Part shown: piece after piece, positions 1-8,960 of the stretch
How positions within the stretch are numbered: position 1 is the stretch's first letter
Layout of the letters: each line of letters opens with the position of its first letter
Source of the DNA: a virus
Direction: 5' to 3' (one strand)
Virus record (IMG/VR): IMGVR_UViG_3300028844_003474
Span: 1 to 64,000 of that record
DNA length: 64,000 bases
The notes under the pieces: generated by a model
The model's database searches: none
The model's input: the letters and a program-made list of their open reading frames with translations, nothing else
Told to the model about the DNA's origin: nothing
Made by a program: the position numbers and the translations under genes

Positions 1-38
1 GCATTATTTATAAGAATATCTTCTAATCCAATAGGCAT
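1..38 (-). CDS. 5' end of a minus-strand gene running off the window
   Basis: An ATG at 38-36 follows two bases after the TAA of the 542-residue fibre gene and opens a frame reading MPIGLEDILINNA to the window edge. The tight spacing is typical of this virion operon, so it is probably the next tail or fibre gene. The N-terminus resembles the MPI start of the 376-residue fibre-like protein upstream in the operon. Only 12 full codons are visible, so no function can be given. Confidence 0.5.
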   Translation of the reverse strand, partial: MPIGLEDILINN

Positions 39-40
39 AA

Positions 41-1669
41 TTAACTTACAGTATAAGTTCCAGAACCAAGGGCGCCAGAGTTTTTAGTTCGAAGTACAGT
101 CATACTTACATCAGCGTTATGCTGATTAGTTAGAGTGAATGGTCCAATATAAATTATTGCAGTGCTAGTTGAGCCCGTAGTGTCGCCTGTGTAAATAGGC
201 AGCCCAAGAGGGTTGTTAATATTGTTAACCGTTACAGCAGTCGGATATACCCAATAGACATAATCATACGATCCGTCACTAGATAAACTTAAATTACCAA
301 CGCTGCTGTACAAAGCGCTTTCTACTGCGTTAGCTCCTGCTAAAGTGCTAGATGTTGTTACAAGCGTTGTGCCATTAGCATTTGTAAGGCTGCCAAAGTT
401 AATTGCAGTAGTTGAATCTAAAATCCAATACCGATACCGTACAGTGCTACTGATAGATTTGTTTGAAATGCCAGATCCTTGAGAATCTGTAAAACTTGAT
501 AACGTTAATTTAGCCGCATTTGAACGAGAGGTAGATGAGCCTGATTGACCTGCAGGAGTAGCGTTAGTTACCAGCAGTGTTCCTGATCGGCTAAAGCTTA
601 CAGTCTGAGATGCTGATGGAGTAACAACAGCATTGGTACCATTAGAGATATAAGTGTCTGTAAAAGCCGCTGTTCCGTTATCAGATGAATTGACATTACT
701 AAAGTTTGAAAACGCTACAGTAAAGTTTGTATCTGAGTATGAAGCCCCGTGCTCGTAAGTACCTGAAGTCCAACCAGATAACGTCATTACTGGTGGTTGG
801 AAATGAATTAATAACTGTCGCAACACAGACTCAATAGACGTACCTTGCGCGAATGTCCCAGGGTCTGTAAAAAACAATTGAGTCTCTGTAGGGTCTAAAG
901 ATGCAGCTAATGAAGGCCCTGGAAGGTTGTTAATTAAAGTAGTGTTAGCATTAATAGCAGCCGTTAACGTAGTATCTGCAGATGCTCTTGTGGAAGCCTC
1001 AGTACTTATGTCTGTTTGAAGCTGTGTAATATCAGTGTCATTGCTTTGAATTGCAGTTAGGTTTGATGCAATGTTTGTTGCATTTGTGCCAATAGAGGTG
1101 CTGTTTACATTAATTGATGCTGTTAAAGCATTGTCTGCAGCAGTCCTATTCGTTACTTCAGTAGCTAAATCAGTTTGCAACTGAGAGATATCTCCAGTGT
1201 TTGTTGCAATAGACGTAACGTTAGTTGCTATGTCTGCATCGTTGCTAGTAATTTGCCCTTGAAGAGCGGTATCTTCTGCAATACGCGCTGCAGTTTCAGT
1301 CGAAATAGAAGCTGTGTTTGTAGAAATACTATTGCTATTTGAAACAATCTCTGTAGCATTAGTACTAATTGCAGTTTCATTATTTTCTACACCATCTTCT
1401 AAATCTTGTAAAGCTCCTTTAATCGTTTCATTATCTACAATAATGTCACCACTAAAAACACCTAAGTTTGTACTTTGAGGAGCTACTCCTGTAAGTACAG
1501 CCACAACTTCTCCACCTCCTCCATAGTAATTAGTAATGTTTAAAGGAGATACAACTACTGTATTTTGAGTAATCTGCTCTGTAATTTCTAACGAGATAGG
1601 ATTAACCGTTTGGCTAACAGATACTGTATTAGCTACAGGAGAAGTTTGGGTGATTGTTAGAGAAGCCAT
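41..1669 (-). CDS. repeat-rich tail fibre or baseplate fibre protein
   Basis: A 542-residue virion protein, probably a trimeric fibre. Residues about 85-250 carry at least three diverged copies of a motif like STETAARIAEDTALQGQI (also ATEVTNRTAADNALTASI and STEASTRASADTTLTAAI), separated by Asn/Thr-rich heptads. This is the usual look of a coiled-coil or beta-prism fibre shaft. The C-terminal half is Ser/Thr/Asn-rich beta structure with many aromatics and would be the receptor-binding or baseplate part. A short motif at about 280-290 (GTSIESVLRQLL) recurs in the 395-residue protein at 6785-7972. The ATG at 1669 shares a base with the upstream stop. The fibre assignment rests on composition and repeats; the receptor is unknown. 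Confidence 0.65.
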   Translation of the reverse strand: MASLTITQTSPVANTVSVSQTVNPISLEITEQITQNTVVVSPLNITNYYGGGGEVVAVLTGVAPQSTNLGVFSGDIIVDNETIKGALQDLEDGVENNETAISTNATEIVSNSNSISTNTASISTETAARIAEDTALQGQITSNDADIATNVTSIATNTGDISQLQTDLATEVTNRTAADNALTASINVNSTSIGTNATNIASNLTAIQSNDTDITQLQTDISTEASTRASADTTLTAAINANTTLINNLPGPSLAASLDPTETQLFFTDPGTFAQGTSIESVLRQLLIHFQPPVMTLSGWTSGTYEHGASYSDTNFTVAFSNFSNVNSSDNGTAAFTDTYISNGTNAVVTPSASQTVSFSRSGTLLVTNATPAGQSGSSTSRSNAAKLTLSSFTDSQGSGISNKSISSTVRYRYWILDSTTAINFGSLTNANGTTLVTTSSTLAGANAVESALYSSVGNLSLSSDGSYDYVYWVYPTAVTVNNINNPLGLPIYTGDTTGSTSTAIIYIGPFTLTNQHNADVSMTVLRTKNSGALGSGTYTVS

Positions 1670-2010
1670 TAATAAGCGCTATTATCTACAATTTGAATTT
1701 TTCCTTCTAACAATCTAAGCTCTGGTGTTCCCGTAATATCAATGTAATAAATACCTTGAGGAAACGACAAATTTTCTATTTCAGTAGAAGTTATATGGAT
1801 TACAAAAAGACCATTGGCTAAATCATTTCCAGCTACTGCTGTTAGATCTTTACTTAAAGCAGGTGTTGCATCAAGTCCATTATCCTTAACTGTAAGCATA
1901 ATTGTACTTCCTGAAAGATCGACAACAGAATCTGTATCGTCTTTGTAAGTAATATTAATAATGAGATCTTGATTTGTCTCGGCTTTAATATGATAAGTTC
2001 CAGCTGCCAT
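1669..2010 (-). CDS. small beta-sandwich baseplate/tail protein (BppU-N-like)
   Basis: A 113-residue protein predicted to be almost all beta strands. The pattern (an early INITYKDD strand, then VVDLSGSTIMLTVKD, then YYIDITG, ending RLLEGKIQIVD) resembles a widespread phage tail-associated beta-sandwich, like the N-terminal domain of BppU-type baseplate proteins. It lies between the phosphoesterase and the fibre with overlapping stop and start codons, so it is probably a virion accessory or fibre adaptor. The similarity is from memory of the family and is not a computed hit. Confidence 0.5.
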   Translation of the reverse strand: MAAGTYHIKAETNQDLIINITYKDDTDSVVDLSGSTIMLTVKDNGLDATPALSKDLTAVAGNDLANGLFVIHITSTEIENLSFPQGIYYIDITGTPELRLLEGKIQIVDNSAY

Positions 2011-3251
2011 TATACAAGTGTTATGTCATAAACGTTAGGTTTACCATCTCCGTTGTTTTCAATAATTGTTATTCCGCTAGAGCTAGTCCACCCGTTTGAT
2101 TCGCTGTAAAAGTTTCCCGTAAAAATGGGAGCTACTGTAATAGAACGATAGTTTGCTTGGTCCCAAGCAATTTCATCTATTTGCTGATACAATCTTTTTT
2201 TACGACGGCTGTGCCAGTGCCCTCCTAATAAGACGTTATACTTATCTTGAACGCCGTATTCCCAAAAGATTTTAGCCATATCGTTTTTAGATAAGCCTAA
2301 ATGATTATGAGTAAGTATATATTGAATGCCATTTATATCTTTAGATATAAGCATAGGATCCCAAACTACATTAATAAACTTACAAGTTTGAGTAAGCATA
2401 TAAGCAATGATTTGAGCTACTCCTCCCTTAGGATCTAACTCAGTTTTAATTGTAGTTCTGTCATGGTTACCACTTACAATAGATATTCCTTTAAGGTTGT
2501 GAACCTTGTCAAGAAAATCTCGAATAATTTGGTAAGCAAGAATAACCGCGTTTGCGCCATGCCCTTGATATTCAAGCTCTTGCCATGTATTAGAATGATT
2601 TAAACCTGTAAAAGATTCTATAAAATCTCCTAATAATACTACTTCAACTGCTTCATACTGAAGCTTGTTAATGTGACGAGCCGCTTGATCTAATCGAGAT
2701 ACAATTACATCGTAACTATAGTCTTGAGTAATCTGCAAGTCTTTAACTTTAGCTCCAACATGAAGATCGGCTAAAACTAAAATGCCTGTATTATTGCCTT
2801 TGACTGCTCGAGGTTTTAACTCTCTAACTGACTTAAGGTAATCTTCTTTAAGATCGTCTATGTCAACTGACGTAGCCTTTCGAGGTACAAGTTTAAGCTT
2901 TACTTGATAGTTTGTATTCTCTCCAGAATCCCAGCTGTTAGCAACCCAGGAATCAACTTCCCATAATTTTGTATCAACGTCAAAGAACTTTAGTGCTTCA
3001 TCTAAAGTAGTTATGCTTTTAGGGCCTTTATAAAGATATTCTTTATTGCCCTTTCCCTCTAATTGAGATTTATGATGCATTCTGTGCTGAGAGTTAGTTG
3101 ATGCAGCTTTGTACTCTGAGATCTTTCGCCTTAGTGTGCGATGTTTAACATCAATTTGAGGCTCACTTTCTAATATAAGAGTAGCCAGTTTTCGATTACT
3201 CTCCCCCGGCCATTCGTTAATGTAGCGCCGAATGATATCATTTATATTCAT
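2010..3251 (-). CDS. calcineurin-like metallophosphoesterase
   Basis: A metal-dependent phosphoesterase of 413 residues, counted from the ATG at 3251. The frame is open seven codons further to a TTG, but the ATG is a better start. The five family motifs occur in order: DLHVG (D-x-H), LLGDF (G-D), SGNHD (G-N-H-D), the isolated THNH, and GGHWH (G-H-x-H), so the two-metal site looks complete. About 60 N-terminal residues are basic and helical and may form a small DNA-binding domain. The gene lies in the virion operon between small tail genes. The substrate could be nucleic acid (end trimming, as in SbcD/Mre11) or a phosphoester or cyclic nucleotide of host defence; the sequence does not decide. 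Confidence 0.85.
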   Translation of the reverse strand: MNINDIIRRYINEWPGESNRKLATLILESEPQIDVKHRTLRRKISEYKAASTNSQHRMHHKSQLEGKGNKEYLYKGPKSITTLDEALKFFDVDTKLWEVDSWVANSWDSGENTNYQVKLKLVPRKATSVDIDDLKEDYLKSVRELKPRAVKGNNTGILVLADLHVGAKVKDLQITQDYSYDVIVSRLDQAARHINKLQYEAVEVVLLGDFIESFTGLNHSNTWQELEYQGHGANAVILAYQIIRDFLDKVHNLKGISIVSGNHDRTTIKTELDPKGGVAQIIAYMLTQTCKFINVVWDPMLISKDINGIQYILTHNHLGLSKNDMAKIFWEYGVQDKYNVLLGGHWHSRRKKRLYQQIDEIAWDQANYRSITVAPIFTGNFYSESNGWTSSSGITIIENNGDGKPNVYDITLV

Positions 3252-3296
3252 GAAGTATAGAACTTCAACCAATATAAAGTAAAATCAAACAAATTC

Positions 3297-3476
3297 TTAG
3301 AACTTGCCTTTGTAAAACGAATGGTTTGCTAAAGAACTACTTGGTTGAGCTTGTTCTAAATCTGCTAAAACTGCTAGCATAAACGTTTTTTCGTTTAAGT
3401 CTAGCATAACAATAGCGTCTGCAGCCTTTTTTACTGAAGCGCTTTCATACGTGTTTATTCCTCCATACGTTAACAT
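3297..3476 (-). CDS. small hypothetical protein in virion operon
   Basis: A 59-residue protein starting MLTYGGINTY at an ATG whose first bases overlap the stop of the upstream 213-residue gene by 7 nt. The frame extends two codons upstream to a TTG, which is less likely. It has one hydrophobic helix (AIVMLDL...FMLAVLADL) and a Ser-rich tail ending in Lys-Phe. No family is recognised. Translational coupling suggests it is made with the upstream structural protein. Confidence 0.6.
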   Translation of the reverse strand: MLTYGGINTYESASVKKAADAIVMLDLNEKTFMLAVLADLEQAQPSSSLANHSFYKGKF

Positions 3477-4111
3477 CCGCAAATAGTATCAGTTCCATTA
3501 AGGAAGTTAATTAATGTTTGAACCATGCTGTTTACTTCTGTAAGTATAGCTTGAGTATCAAGGGTTGTCATATTTTCTTCTCTACTTAACCCAATTACTT
3601 TGTTGTAAATCAACTCTTGATACGCTTTTGCTTTTACAAACTTCTCACTTAACTCAGTATTAAGTGTGCATTTACACTGAGAATCCAATACTTGTTTAGC
3701 TAAAATTACTAGCTTGGCCTCAACAGTAGGGACATGCAGTAGCCATTGTATATCATCTGATGAACTATGAAATGCTTCGTATTTATATAACCCGTCTTTC
3801 CATTCACTAATAGTAAAAGAACTAGTAGTACTATCTGCTCCAAAATAATCTTCATAGTTATCTCCACCTAAGCTAAAATATGTTTGCATAGTGGTTAAAT
3901 CAAAGATAAATGCATCTGACGTAGAAGGAGATTGAGGAAAACTGAAGTAGATAACATCTGTTAAATCTCCAATTAAAGCGTTTAAGTAACTTCCATCTGT
4001 AAAATAGAAAGTAAGTCCAGTAGGACTTGCAGTAGTTCCCGAAGGAACACGTATACGTCCTACAAGATCAGATGAAGAAGTAAATTCGAATGTTGTAGCA
4101 ATATCTGACAT
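3470..4111 (-). CDS. hypothetical virion/tail protein
   Basis: A 213-residue protein. The first ~130 residues look like a beta-rich domain (phrases such as TFYFTDGSYLNAL and WKDGLYKYEAFHSS); the C-terminal 80 residues are helical with a Cys pair (SQCKCTL) and a final CGC. Phage tail-tip and baseplate proteins often combine a small beta domain with a Cys-bearing helical tail, but no family is clearly recognised. It is the first gene after the terminator at 4115-4149, so its expression may depend on read-through or a separate promoter. Confidence 0.6.
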   Translation of the reverse strand: MSDIATTFEFTSSSDLVGRIRVPSGTTASPTGLTFYFTDGSYLNALIGDLTDVIYFSFPQSPSTSDAFIFDLTTMQTYFSLGGDNYEDYFGADSTTSSFTISEWKDGLYKYEAFHSSSDDIQWLLHVPTVEAKLVILAKQVLDSQCKCTLNTELSEKFVKAKAYQELIYNKVIGLSREENMTTLDTQAILTEVNSMVQTLINFLNGTDTICGC

Positions 4112-4114
4112 ACT

Positions 4115-4149
4115 ATTAAAATAAAAGGGGGATGAGAGTCATTTCCCCC
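4115..4149 (-). terminator. intrinsic terminator behind the 258-residue structural gene
   Basis: On the minus strand, GGGGG, two A, then ATGA pairs with TCAT and CCCCC around a CTC loop, followed at once by TTTTATTTTAAT. The inner ATGA/TCAT pairs add to the G-C stem. It lies about 30 bp past the stop of the gene at 4178-4954. Terminators in this virion operon are rare: the only other clear one follows the major capsid gene. Confidence 0.8.
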
Positions 4150-4177
4150 ACCCCCCTTCAGATGAATTAAAATAAAA

Positions 4178-4954
4178 TTACGCTACCGACCAAGTGGCGA
4201 TCGCATTCTGATCGTGCAGGACATAAACGATTTCCTGGTCAATGTAACCAGCTCCAAAGTTTTTGTCAAACCGAGTAGTCTGTTTTACAAAAGAAACTAA
4301 AGAGTAGCTTGCCGCAGTTAACAATGCTCCAAAATCAGGTTCTACAACTGGAAAGCCAACCCGGTTAGTCCGTCCATAAATATGAGTAGCTATGTTTTTG
4401 GCAAACTCAATAGCTTCTTCTTTAGTGTATCCTTTATGAAAAGCAAAGGGATTTTCAGCAATTGAAGCGTCCATATCTTCATTTACAGCAACTTTTAATA
4501 CTACATCAGCAGCTGCTGTAATTACAATACCGGTAGCATCTGCAGGAGCAGCGGCGTCTAACACACAGGTTAAACCTCTACCATCGCCAGGATTTAATTC
4601 TGCTCCGGCTATAGCAGTTACCAACTCATCATAAGTTTCGCCAGAAAAAGTCCTTCTAGGAAAAACTTGACGACCGTCAGTAACATCTATAACAGTAACA
4701 TGCATAGTTCTACCGTCACTAAAAACAGTATCATTACCCGTTGTACTTGTAGTAATTGTTAGTTGTTGCGCAGTCGCTTGCACATAGTTATCTTCGGTCG
4801 TGCCTTCAGGGAGCACAATCAGGTCACCTGATGCCGTACCTGCATAAGTAACACCAACGTAAGCGTTAGTTAGGGTAGTTTCACCCAGTAAGTCAGTTGC
4901 AGCTCCTAAATCTTCAGAAGTAGCTACAAAAAGAGATTTTTTAGTATTAGCCAT
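4178..4954 (-). CDS. probable abundant structural protein
   Basis: A 258-residue protein rich in Ala, Thr and Val, predicted mostly beta in its first 160 residues and with a conserved-looking C-terminal part (AFHKGYTKEEAIEFAKNIA, then GAGYIDQEIVYVLHDQNA). It is followed by a strong terminator, as is the major capsid gene, and its codons look more GC-rich than those of the flanking genes. Both suggest high expression. It could be a tail-tube, head-fibre or minor capsid protein; no family is recognised with certainty. Virion mass spectrometry would settle its rank. Confidence 0.6.
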   Translation of the reverse strand: MANTKKSLFVATSEDLGAATDLLGETTLTNAYVGVTYAGTASGDLIVLPEGTTEDNYVQATAQQLTITTSTTGNDTVFSDGRTMHVTVIDVTDGRQVFPRRTFSGETYDELVTAIAGAELNPGDGRGLTCVLDAAAPADATGIVITAAADVVLKVAVNEDMDASIAENPFAFHKGYTKEEAIEFAKNIATHIYGRTNRVGFPVVEPDFGALLTAASYSLVSFVKQTTRFDKNFGAGYIDQEIVYVLHDQNAIATWSVA

Positions 4955-4965
4955 TGTATAAGAGT

Positions 4966-5655
4966 TTATTCAGTTGTTGTAAGTTCACCAGCCGAAGTTT
5001 GATATCTAGGAGATTCAATTGCTTCAATAATTGTTTTCACCGCAATATCAATAATTTCGTGGTGAGTATGTTCAGCTAATTCACTTGTTTGATTTAATTG
5101 TAAGTCAATTTGCTGTGGCGTCCTAATATAATCTAACGATATACCTTCTACTATAAAGTTTTCGTTGTTTTGAAAAACTTTAATATCTCGATCTGAAAGA
5201 GTAGCTAAAGGAGATGCAGAGGTGCTTTGAGCAAAAGGATCTTGTTGCAAAAAGTGTACTTCATGGTTTGCAACAACTCTAACTGGAACTGTAACTAAAG
5301 GGCTTTGTAAAGTTGCAGGCGCACAATTATCCTTGCGTATAGCAGCTCTAATGTTAACTAGATACAGATAGTTTGCAGGAAGGTCATAGTATTGAAATTC
5401 AATACCTGCTTGACCGCTGGTTTCATCTGTGTAATCGTTAGTAATTAACAATCTTAAATCATCTAATCTTTTTTGATTAGCTACAAATCCTAACTGTTTT
5501 ATATCACTATGGCTAAAGGCTCTATCCTTAATAAAACGGTCTTGAGCCCTGTTTAACCAATAGTCAATTTCTTCAGGTAAAAAGTTGTCATATGCAAAAC
5601 TTCCTACTTTTTGAAGTCCTTGATCTACAGCATAATGCAACTCTTGAACCGTCAT
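4966..5655 (-). CDS. putative neck/tail connector protein, crAss-like
   Basis: A 229-residue protein. Its N-terminus (MTVQELHYAVDQGLQKVGSF, then YDNFLPEEIDYWLNRAQDRF) matches a pattern I associate with a conserved structural protein of crAss-like and other Bacteroidetes podoviruses, placed near the portal and capsid genes and thought to sit in the neck or tail hub. The middle is beta-rich and the end helical. The ATG at 5655 overlaps the stop of the upstream gene by 4 nt. The connector role is inferred from order and remembered similarity. Confidence 0.6.
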   Translation of the reverse strand: MTVQELHYAVDQGLQKVGSFAYDNFLPEEIDYWLNRAQDRFIKDRAFSHSDIKQLGFVANQKRLDDLRLLITNDYTDETSGQAGIEFQYYDLPANYLYLVNIRAAIRKDNCAPATLQSPLVTVPVRVVANHEVHFLQQDPFAQSTSASPLATLSDRDIKVFQNNENFIVEGISLDYIRTPQQIDLQLNQTSELAEHTHHEIIDIAVKTIIEAIESPRYQTSAGELTTTE

Positions 5656-6782
5656 ACCTGGACTTTTGTTTTAAGCGTAAAAGTCATATCATCCGGAGAG
5701 TCACCAAACGGTGAATTTCCATTAGTCTTTAAAGTTTCTAAGTGGCTCTTTGTACTCGCATTGAACTTAACTAAGATCTTTAAAGACTTAAGCATGTCAG
5801 CTACATAAGCATTAACCGTAATATGATTATCCCAGGATTTATTTATACTTAGTGGATAAGAAGTTGCAATACTAAGAGTACTTACGTTGCTTAAGCTTAA
5901 TTCACTAGAGCTTAAAAACATGCGATACGATATTGTATTTGTACCTGCTTGCGTCAAAAGCGTCCAATTACTGGCAGTTATCCAAGCTGTATCTGCAAAA
6001 CCTGAACTTGGGTCGTAGCCAATATAAACTTCATCAGCAACAGCTGCATCAGATGGCATAAACAAGTGATATACTTTAGGTCTAATACTTTCAGGAATCT
6101 TCTTTAAAAATTCTGTAATGTTTGTATCAGCACCAGTCCAGTTAAGAGCTTGAATTGTATTTAATTCAGATGTGGTAAAACCACTAAAACCTCCCATTAA
6201 ATATTCATAACCTAGTTTAACGGTTCCTAAAAAAGAAATGTCCGTAAGAGCTTGATCATCTGAATACCCTGAAAAAGGACCATTTGAGTTTAACCAAGAG
6301 TTAGACCATCTGTTATTTCCAGTTATAGGACTTGCTATAACAGTATCAGTAAAAACATCATAAATAGCTGAAGATGAATTGTTTAAAGGTATTACTTCAA
6401 ATTCTGAAGGAATTGCGTCAGTATCTAATCTGTAAGGAGAAGCATCTGCATCATATGCTCCAAAGGGTATAACGGAAAGAGACATTGTATCTACATGCGT
6501 TTTAACTGTAGCTACTTCTGGTTCTCCTGCTGAAACAAGCGTCCAAAAATCCTCGTTATCCCAAGTATTTACATCCTCTCCAACGTATTGATACACGCCA
6601 GGCGTATCTCCAGTTATAATTGCTAAAAACCCAGGTATTTTTTGATATGCTTTAGCATTATCTATAGCATCTTGTAGGGTAGCAAAAAACGAAAGTCCTT
6701 TAATACTTTGATCTGTTATGTCAATAACAGGATAGTTTTGTCCAGCCCCTAAACCAAGACTATCAGGAATTGTAATAGGCAT
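5652..6782 (-). CDS. fibre-like virion protein
   Basis: A 376-residue protein rich in Ser, Asn, Thr and aromatic residues. Residues about 30-85 (FATLQDAIDNAKAYQKIPG followed by YQYVGEDVNTW) resemble short anchor segments found in many phage fibre and head-decoration proteins, where a parameter-like strand pattern binds the fibre to the virion. The rest has a beta-sandwich look with no recognised enzyme motif. Its stop overlaps the next start by 4 nt. It could be a head fibre or a tail appendage. Confidence 0.55.
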   Translation of the reverse strand: MPITIPDSLGLGAGQNYPVIDITDQSIKGLSFFATLQDAIDNAKAYQKIPGFLAIITGDTPGVYQYVGEDVNTWDNEDFWTLVSAGEPEVATVKTHVDTMSLSVIPFGAYDADASPYRLDTDAIPSEFEVIPLNNSSSAIYDVFTDTVIASPITGNNRWSNSWLNSNGPFSGYSDDQALTDISFLGTVKLGYEYLMGGFSGFTTSELNTIQALNWTGADTNITEFLKKIPESIRPKVYHLFMPSDAAVADEVYIGYDPSSGFADTAWITASNWTLLTQAGTNTISYRMFLSSSELSLSNVSTLSIATSYPLSINKSWDNHITVNAYVADMLKSLKILVKFNASTKSHLETLKTNGNSPFGDSPDDMTFTLKTKVQV

Positions 6783-6784
6783 AA

Positions 6785-7972
6785 TTAAGTGTTAAAAATT
6801 ATTGGTGAACTGGTTCCTGGAAATATAGAGTTGGTTTGAGGAGAAACATATGCTATATACTGAATTCTACATTCTTCAGTAGAAGTGCTAAACCCTAACC
6901 CAGTAGTCGGATTTGATGATATGTCTAGTTCTACAGCGGCATTTAACGGTGTTGGACTATACGGAAACGATCCAGCACTAGCACCTACATAAGTACTTGC
7001 TTGACCGCCTGCTGGCATAAACCAGACTTGTTTATATTCGGTTCCGCCTTCTACCCAAAACGTTGCGCTACCTCCTTGTTCTCCTAGACCAACTGTATGT
7101 CCTGTTGCGTATTCTGCTGGATACTCCCATGTAATTGGATCATCATTATCATCTACGTCAGATCCACTATAGTTACCACTTTTAGAATGACGAATTAACG
7201 GATAATAACTAGAACCTAAAGCGATTGAAAGGACTGGCCGATATAGGCTTTCTACAACATTCCAGATGCCGCCCTCAATTGCTCCTGCTATATCACCCCA
7301 TGCGAACGCTCCGCCATCCGCCATGTTTAACATAAACGCAGGAGGCGTCCAAGCTAAACCTGTATTTTCAGTGTTTCCTACTTGATTACCTTCAGTATCA
7401 TTAAGTTTTAAACCAAACCCAAGCGATAGCTTTGAAACGTTTCCGTTTCCTCCCGCAGCAAATCCATAACTAAAATCAGAAGATGGACCCCCTGCAGTAT
7501 AATCTGTAGTTACATCTACATTATTTATCAGCCCTGCAGTACCAGTTACAGTTTCAGTAGCTTCATCTACTGGTGCGTAAACAATTTCAGTAATTACTCC
7601 TGCAGGGTCCTCGTACGAAAACCTAATTCCACCAATAGTAAGCTCATCGCCTGCCATATTAGTAGTTGTAAAAGGAATTAAATTTTGGTTCTCATCTAAT
7701 AAAGAAAAACTTTGAATACCTGCAGTTGGAGTACCTTCTAATATTCTTCGTATAATTTCCTCAAGAGAAGTACCTGCTAGAAACACGTCGCCAATATCTA
7801 TGCTTCCTACAGCTTCACTAGATGTTAAGTTTTCTGATAAAACAGATGATCCCGCTTCTAACTCTGATAAAAATTTAGCAAGCTTAGGGCTACTAACATC
7901 AATAGAATTGTGTTTTCCAGATTTACCTTTAGGAGTAAATCTTCCTTTCGAGTTAAATTCCCTTTTAGCCAT
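6785..7972 (-). CDS. fibre or baseplate structural protein
   Basis: A 395-residue protein with a basic N-terminal arm (MAKREFNSKGRFTPKGKSGK), a linker, then at about 65-80 the motif FLAGTSLEEIIRRIL. That motif is shared with the 542-residue fibre (FAQGTSIESVLRQLL) and marks the start of a beta-rich C-terminal domain in both. The rest is Gly/Ser/Asn-rich and beta-like. The shared motif and similar layout suggest the two proteins are distant paralogs or use the same virion docking site. Its stop and the next start are 3 bp apart. Confidence 0.55.
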   Translation of the reverse strand: MAKREFNSKGRFTPKGKSGKHNSIDVSSPKLAKFLSELEAGSSVLSENLTSSEAVGSIDIGDVFLAGTSLEEIIRRILEGTPTAGIQSFSLLDENQNLIPFTTTNMAGDELTIGGIRFSYEDPAGVITEIVYAPVDEATETVTGTAGLINNVDVTTDYTAGGPSSDFSYGFAAGGNGNVSKLSLGFGLKLNDTEGNQVGNTENTGLAWTPPAFMLNMADGGAFAWGDIAGAIEGGIWNVVESLYRPVLSIALGSSYYPLIRHSKSGNYSGSDVDDNDDPITWEYPAEYATGHTVGLGEQGGSATFWVEGGTEYKQVWFMPAGGQASTYVGASAGSFPYSPTPLNAAVELDISSNPTTGLGFSTSTEECRIQYIAYVSPQTNSIFPGTSSPIIFNT

Positions 7973-8775
7973 TAGTCAAAAGCTTTTAATTTAGATTTTA
8001 TGTCTTGAAGCATACCGCTATTTCGCTTCAATTTTAACGCTTTAACAGCTCCACTAAGCTCTTCACCAATTTCTTCGTCTCCGAACATGTAGGTGTTACC
8101 TACTTTTCGTAAAACAGTTTTATCAACACAATCATTAATAAGAGAAATGTATTCTAAATCTTTGTCTTCACAGACTCGAATAAATTCTGCAGGATTCGCA
8201 TCAACAAGCTCTTCTAATTCAAGCTCCTTCTGATCCTTGTTGAGGAGGTCAACCTTCCGGCCCATAGCCTTCAGAACCTGACTCATTTTTACTTCATCCT
8301 CACACACTAATATAAGGTGTTTATAAGCACTTTTCCTAATTCTTCCTTCGTTTACTCTTCCTTCTTCCTTTTTCTTAGGATCAAAAAAGTAGTATCGAGT
8401 ACCAGAAATACTGCTGTCTTCTTCTTCTGCTACATGCGGATGATTTATTGCAAATCTAAATTTAACAAAATCAAGAGGAGCTTCAGGATTTCCGTCTGGA
8501 TCCATTGCAATATTTAACTCTACACCTGATTGAGGAACTTCAATTGTAAGCTCTGCATAAAAGCGTTGCACCTTGTGAGCCCACCCAGCTTCAGTAGGAC
8601 TCATTCCAATTATTGGTGGTAAAATTCTTTTTTGTTCTTCTAAACTAAGTCCTTTCAATAAGGATCCAGAAGATTCAAATACACTTCCAATTCGACGTTT
8701 AGCGTCAATGTAAACATCATCAGGAAGGTTTGTAGTATTCTCCCGTCGTAGGAGATAAACGAGTTTATTGCTCAT
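7972..8775 (-). CDS. hypothetical conserved virion-operon protein
   Basis: A 267-residue, highly charged protein with a mixed alpha/beta look: an N-terminal segment with LVYLLRREN, a central beta part with YYFFDPKKKEEGR, and a Glu/Lys-rich helical C-terminus ending KSKLKAFD. It is the first large gene after the capsid terminator and two tiny genes, and it precedes fibre-like genes. A capsid-associated or assembly role is plausible but only from position. No enzyme motif is visible. Confidence 0.5.
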   Translation of the reverse strand: MSNKLVYLLRRENTTNLPDDVYIDAKRRIGSVFESSGSLLKGLSLEEQKRILPPIIGMSPTEAGWAHKVQRFYAELTIEVPQSGVELNIAMDPDGNPEAPLDFVKFRFAINHPHVAEEEDSSISGTRYYFFDPKKKEEGRVNEGRIRKSAYKHLILVCEDEVKMSQVLKAMGRKVDLLNKDQKELELEELVDANPAEFIRVCEDKDLEYISLINDCVDKTVLRKVGNTYMFGDEEIGEELSGAVKALKLKRNSGMLQDIKSKLKAFD

Positions 8776-8825
8776 TCTATTTGTTGTTTAAGGGTCTTAA
8801 TAAGGGGTCTGCTATATACTTGAGC

Positions 8826-8960
8826 TTAACCGCTGCAGCTTTCGCAGTCTTCAGGAGAATCTAGGTTACATGTTAATTCACCTGAATCTTGTTTATCAGT
8901 ACTTTCTTTTACCCGTTTAGGATTGAGAAAGCTGATAGTTTCATCTTCTTCGTAGATCAT
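8826..8960 (-). CDS. tiny acidic Cys-containing protein
   Basis: A 44-residue frame starting MIYEEDETISFLNPKRVK. Its ATG overlaps the TGA of the basic 53-residue gene upstream in an ATGA arrangement, the usual coupling in this genome. It is acidic, with three Cys near the end (one in TCNLD, then DCESCSG), which might bind a metal. Too short for family recognition; reading frame and coupling are the support. Confidence 0.5.
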   Translation of the reverse strand: MIYEEDETISFLNPKRVKESTDKQDSGELTCNLDSPEDCESCSG

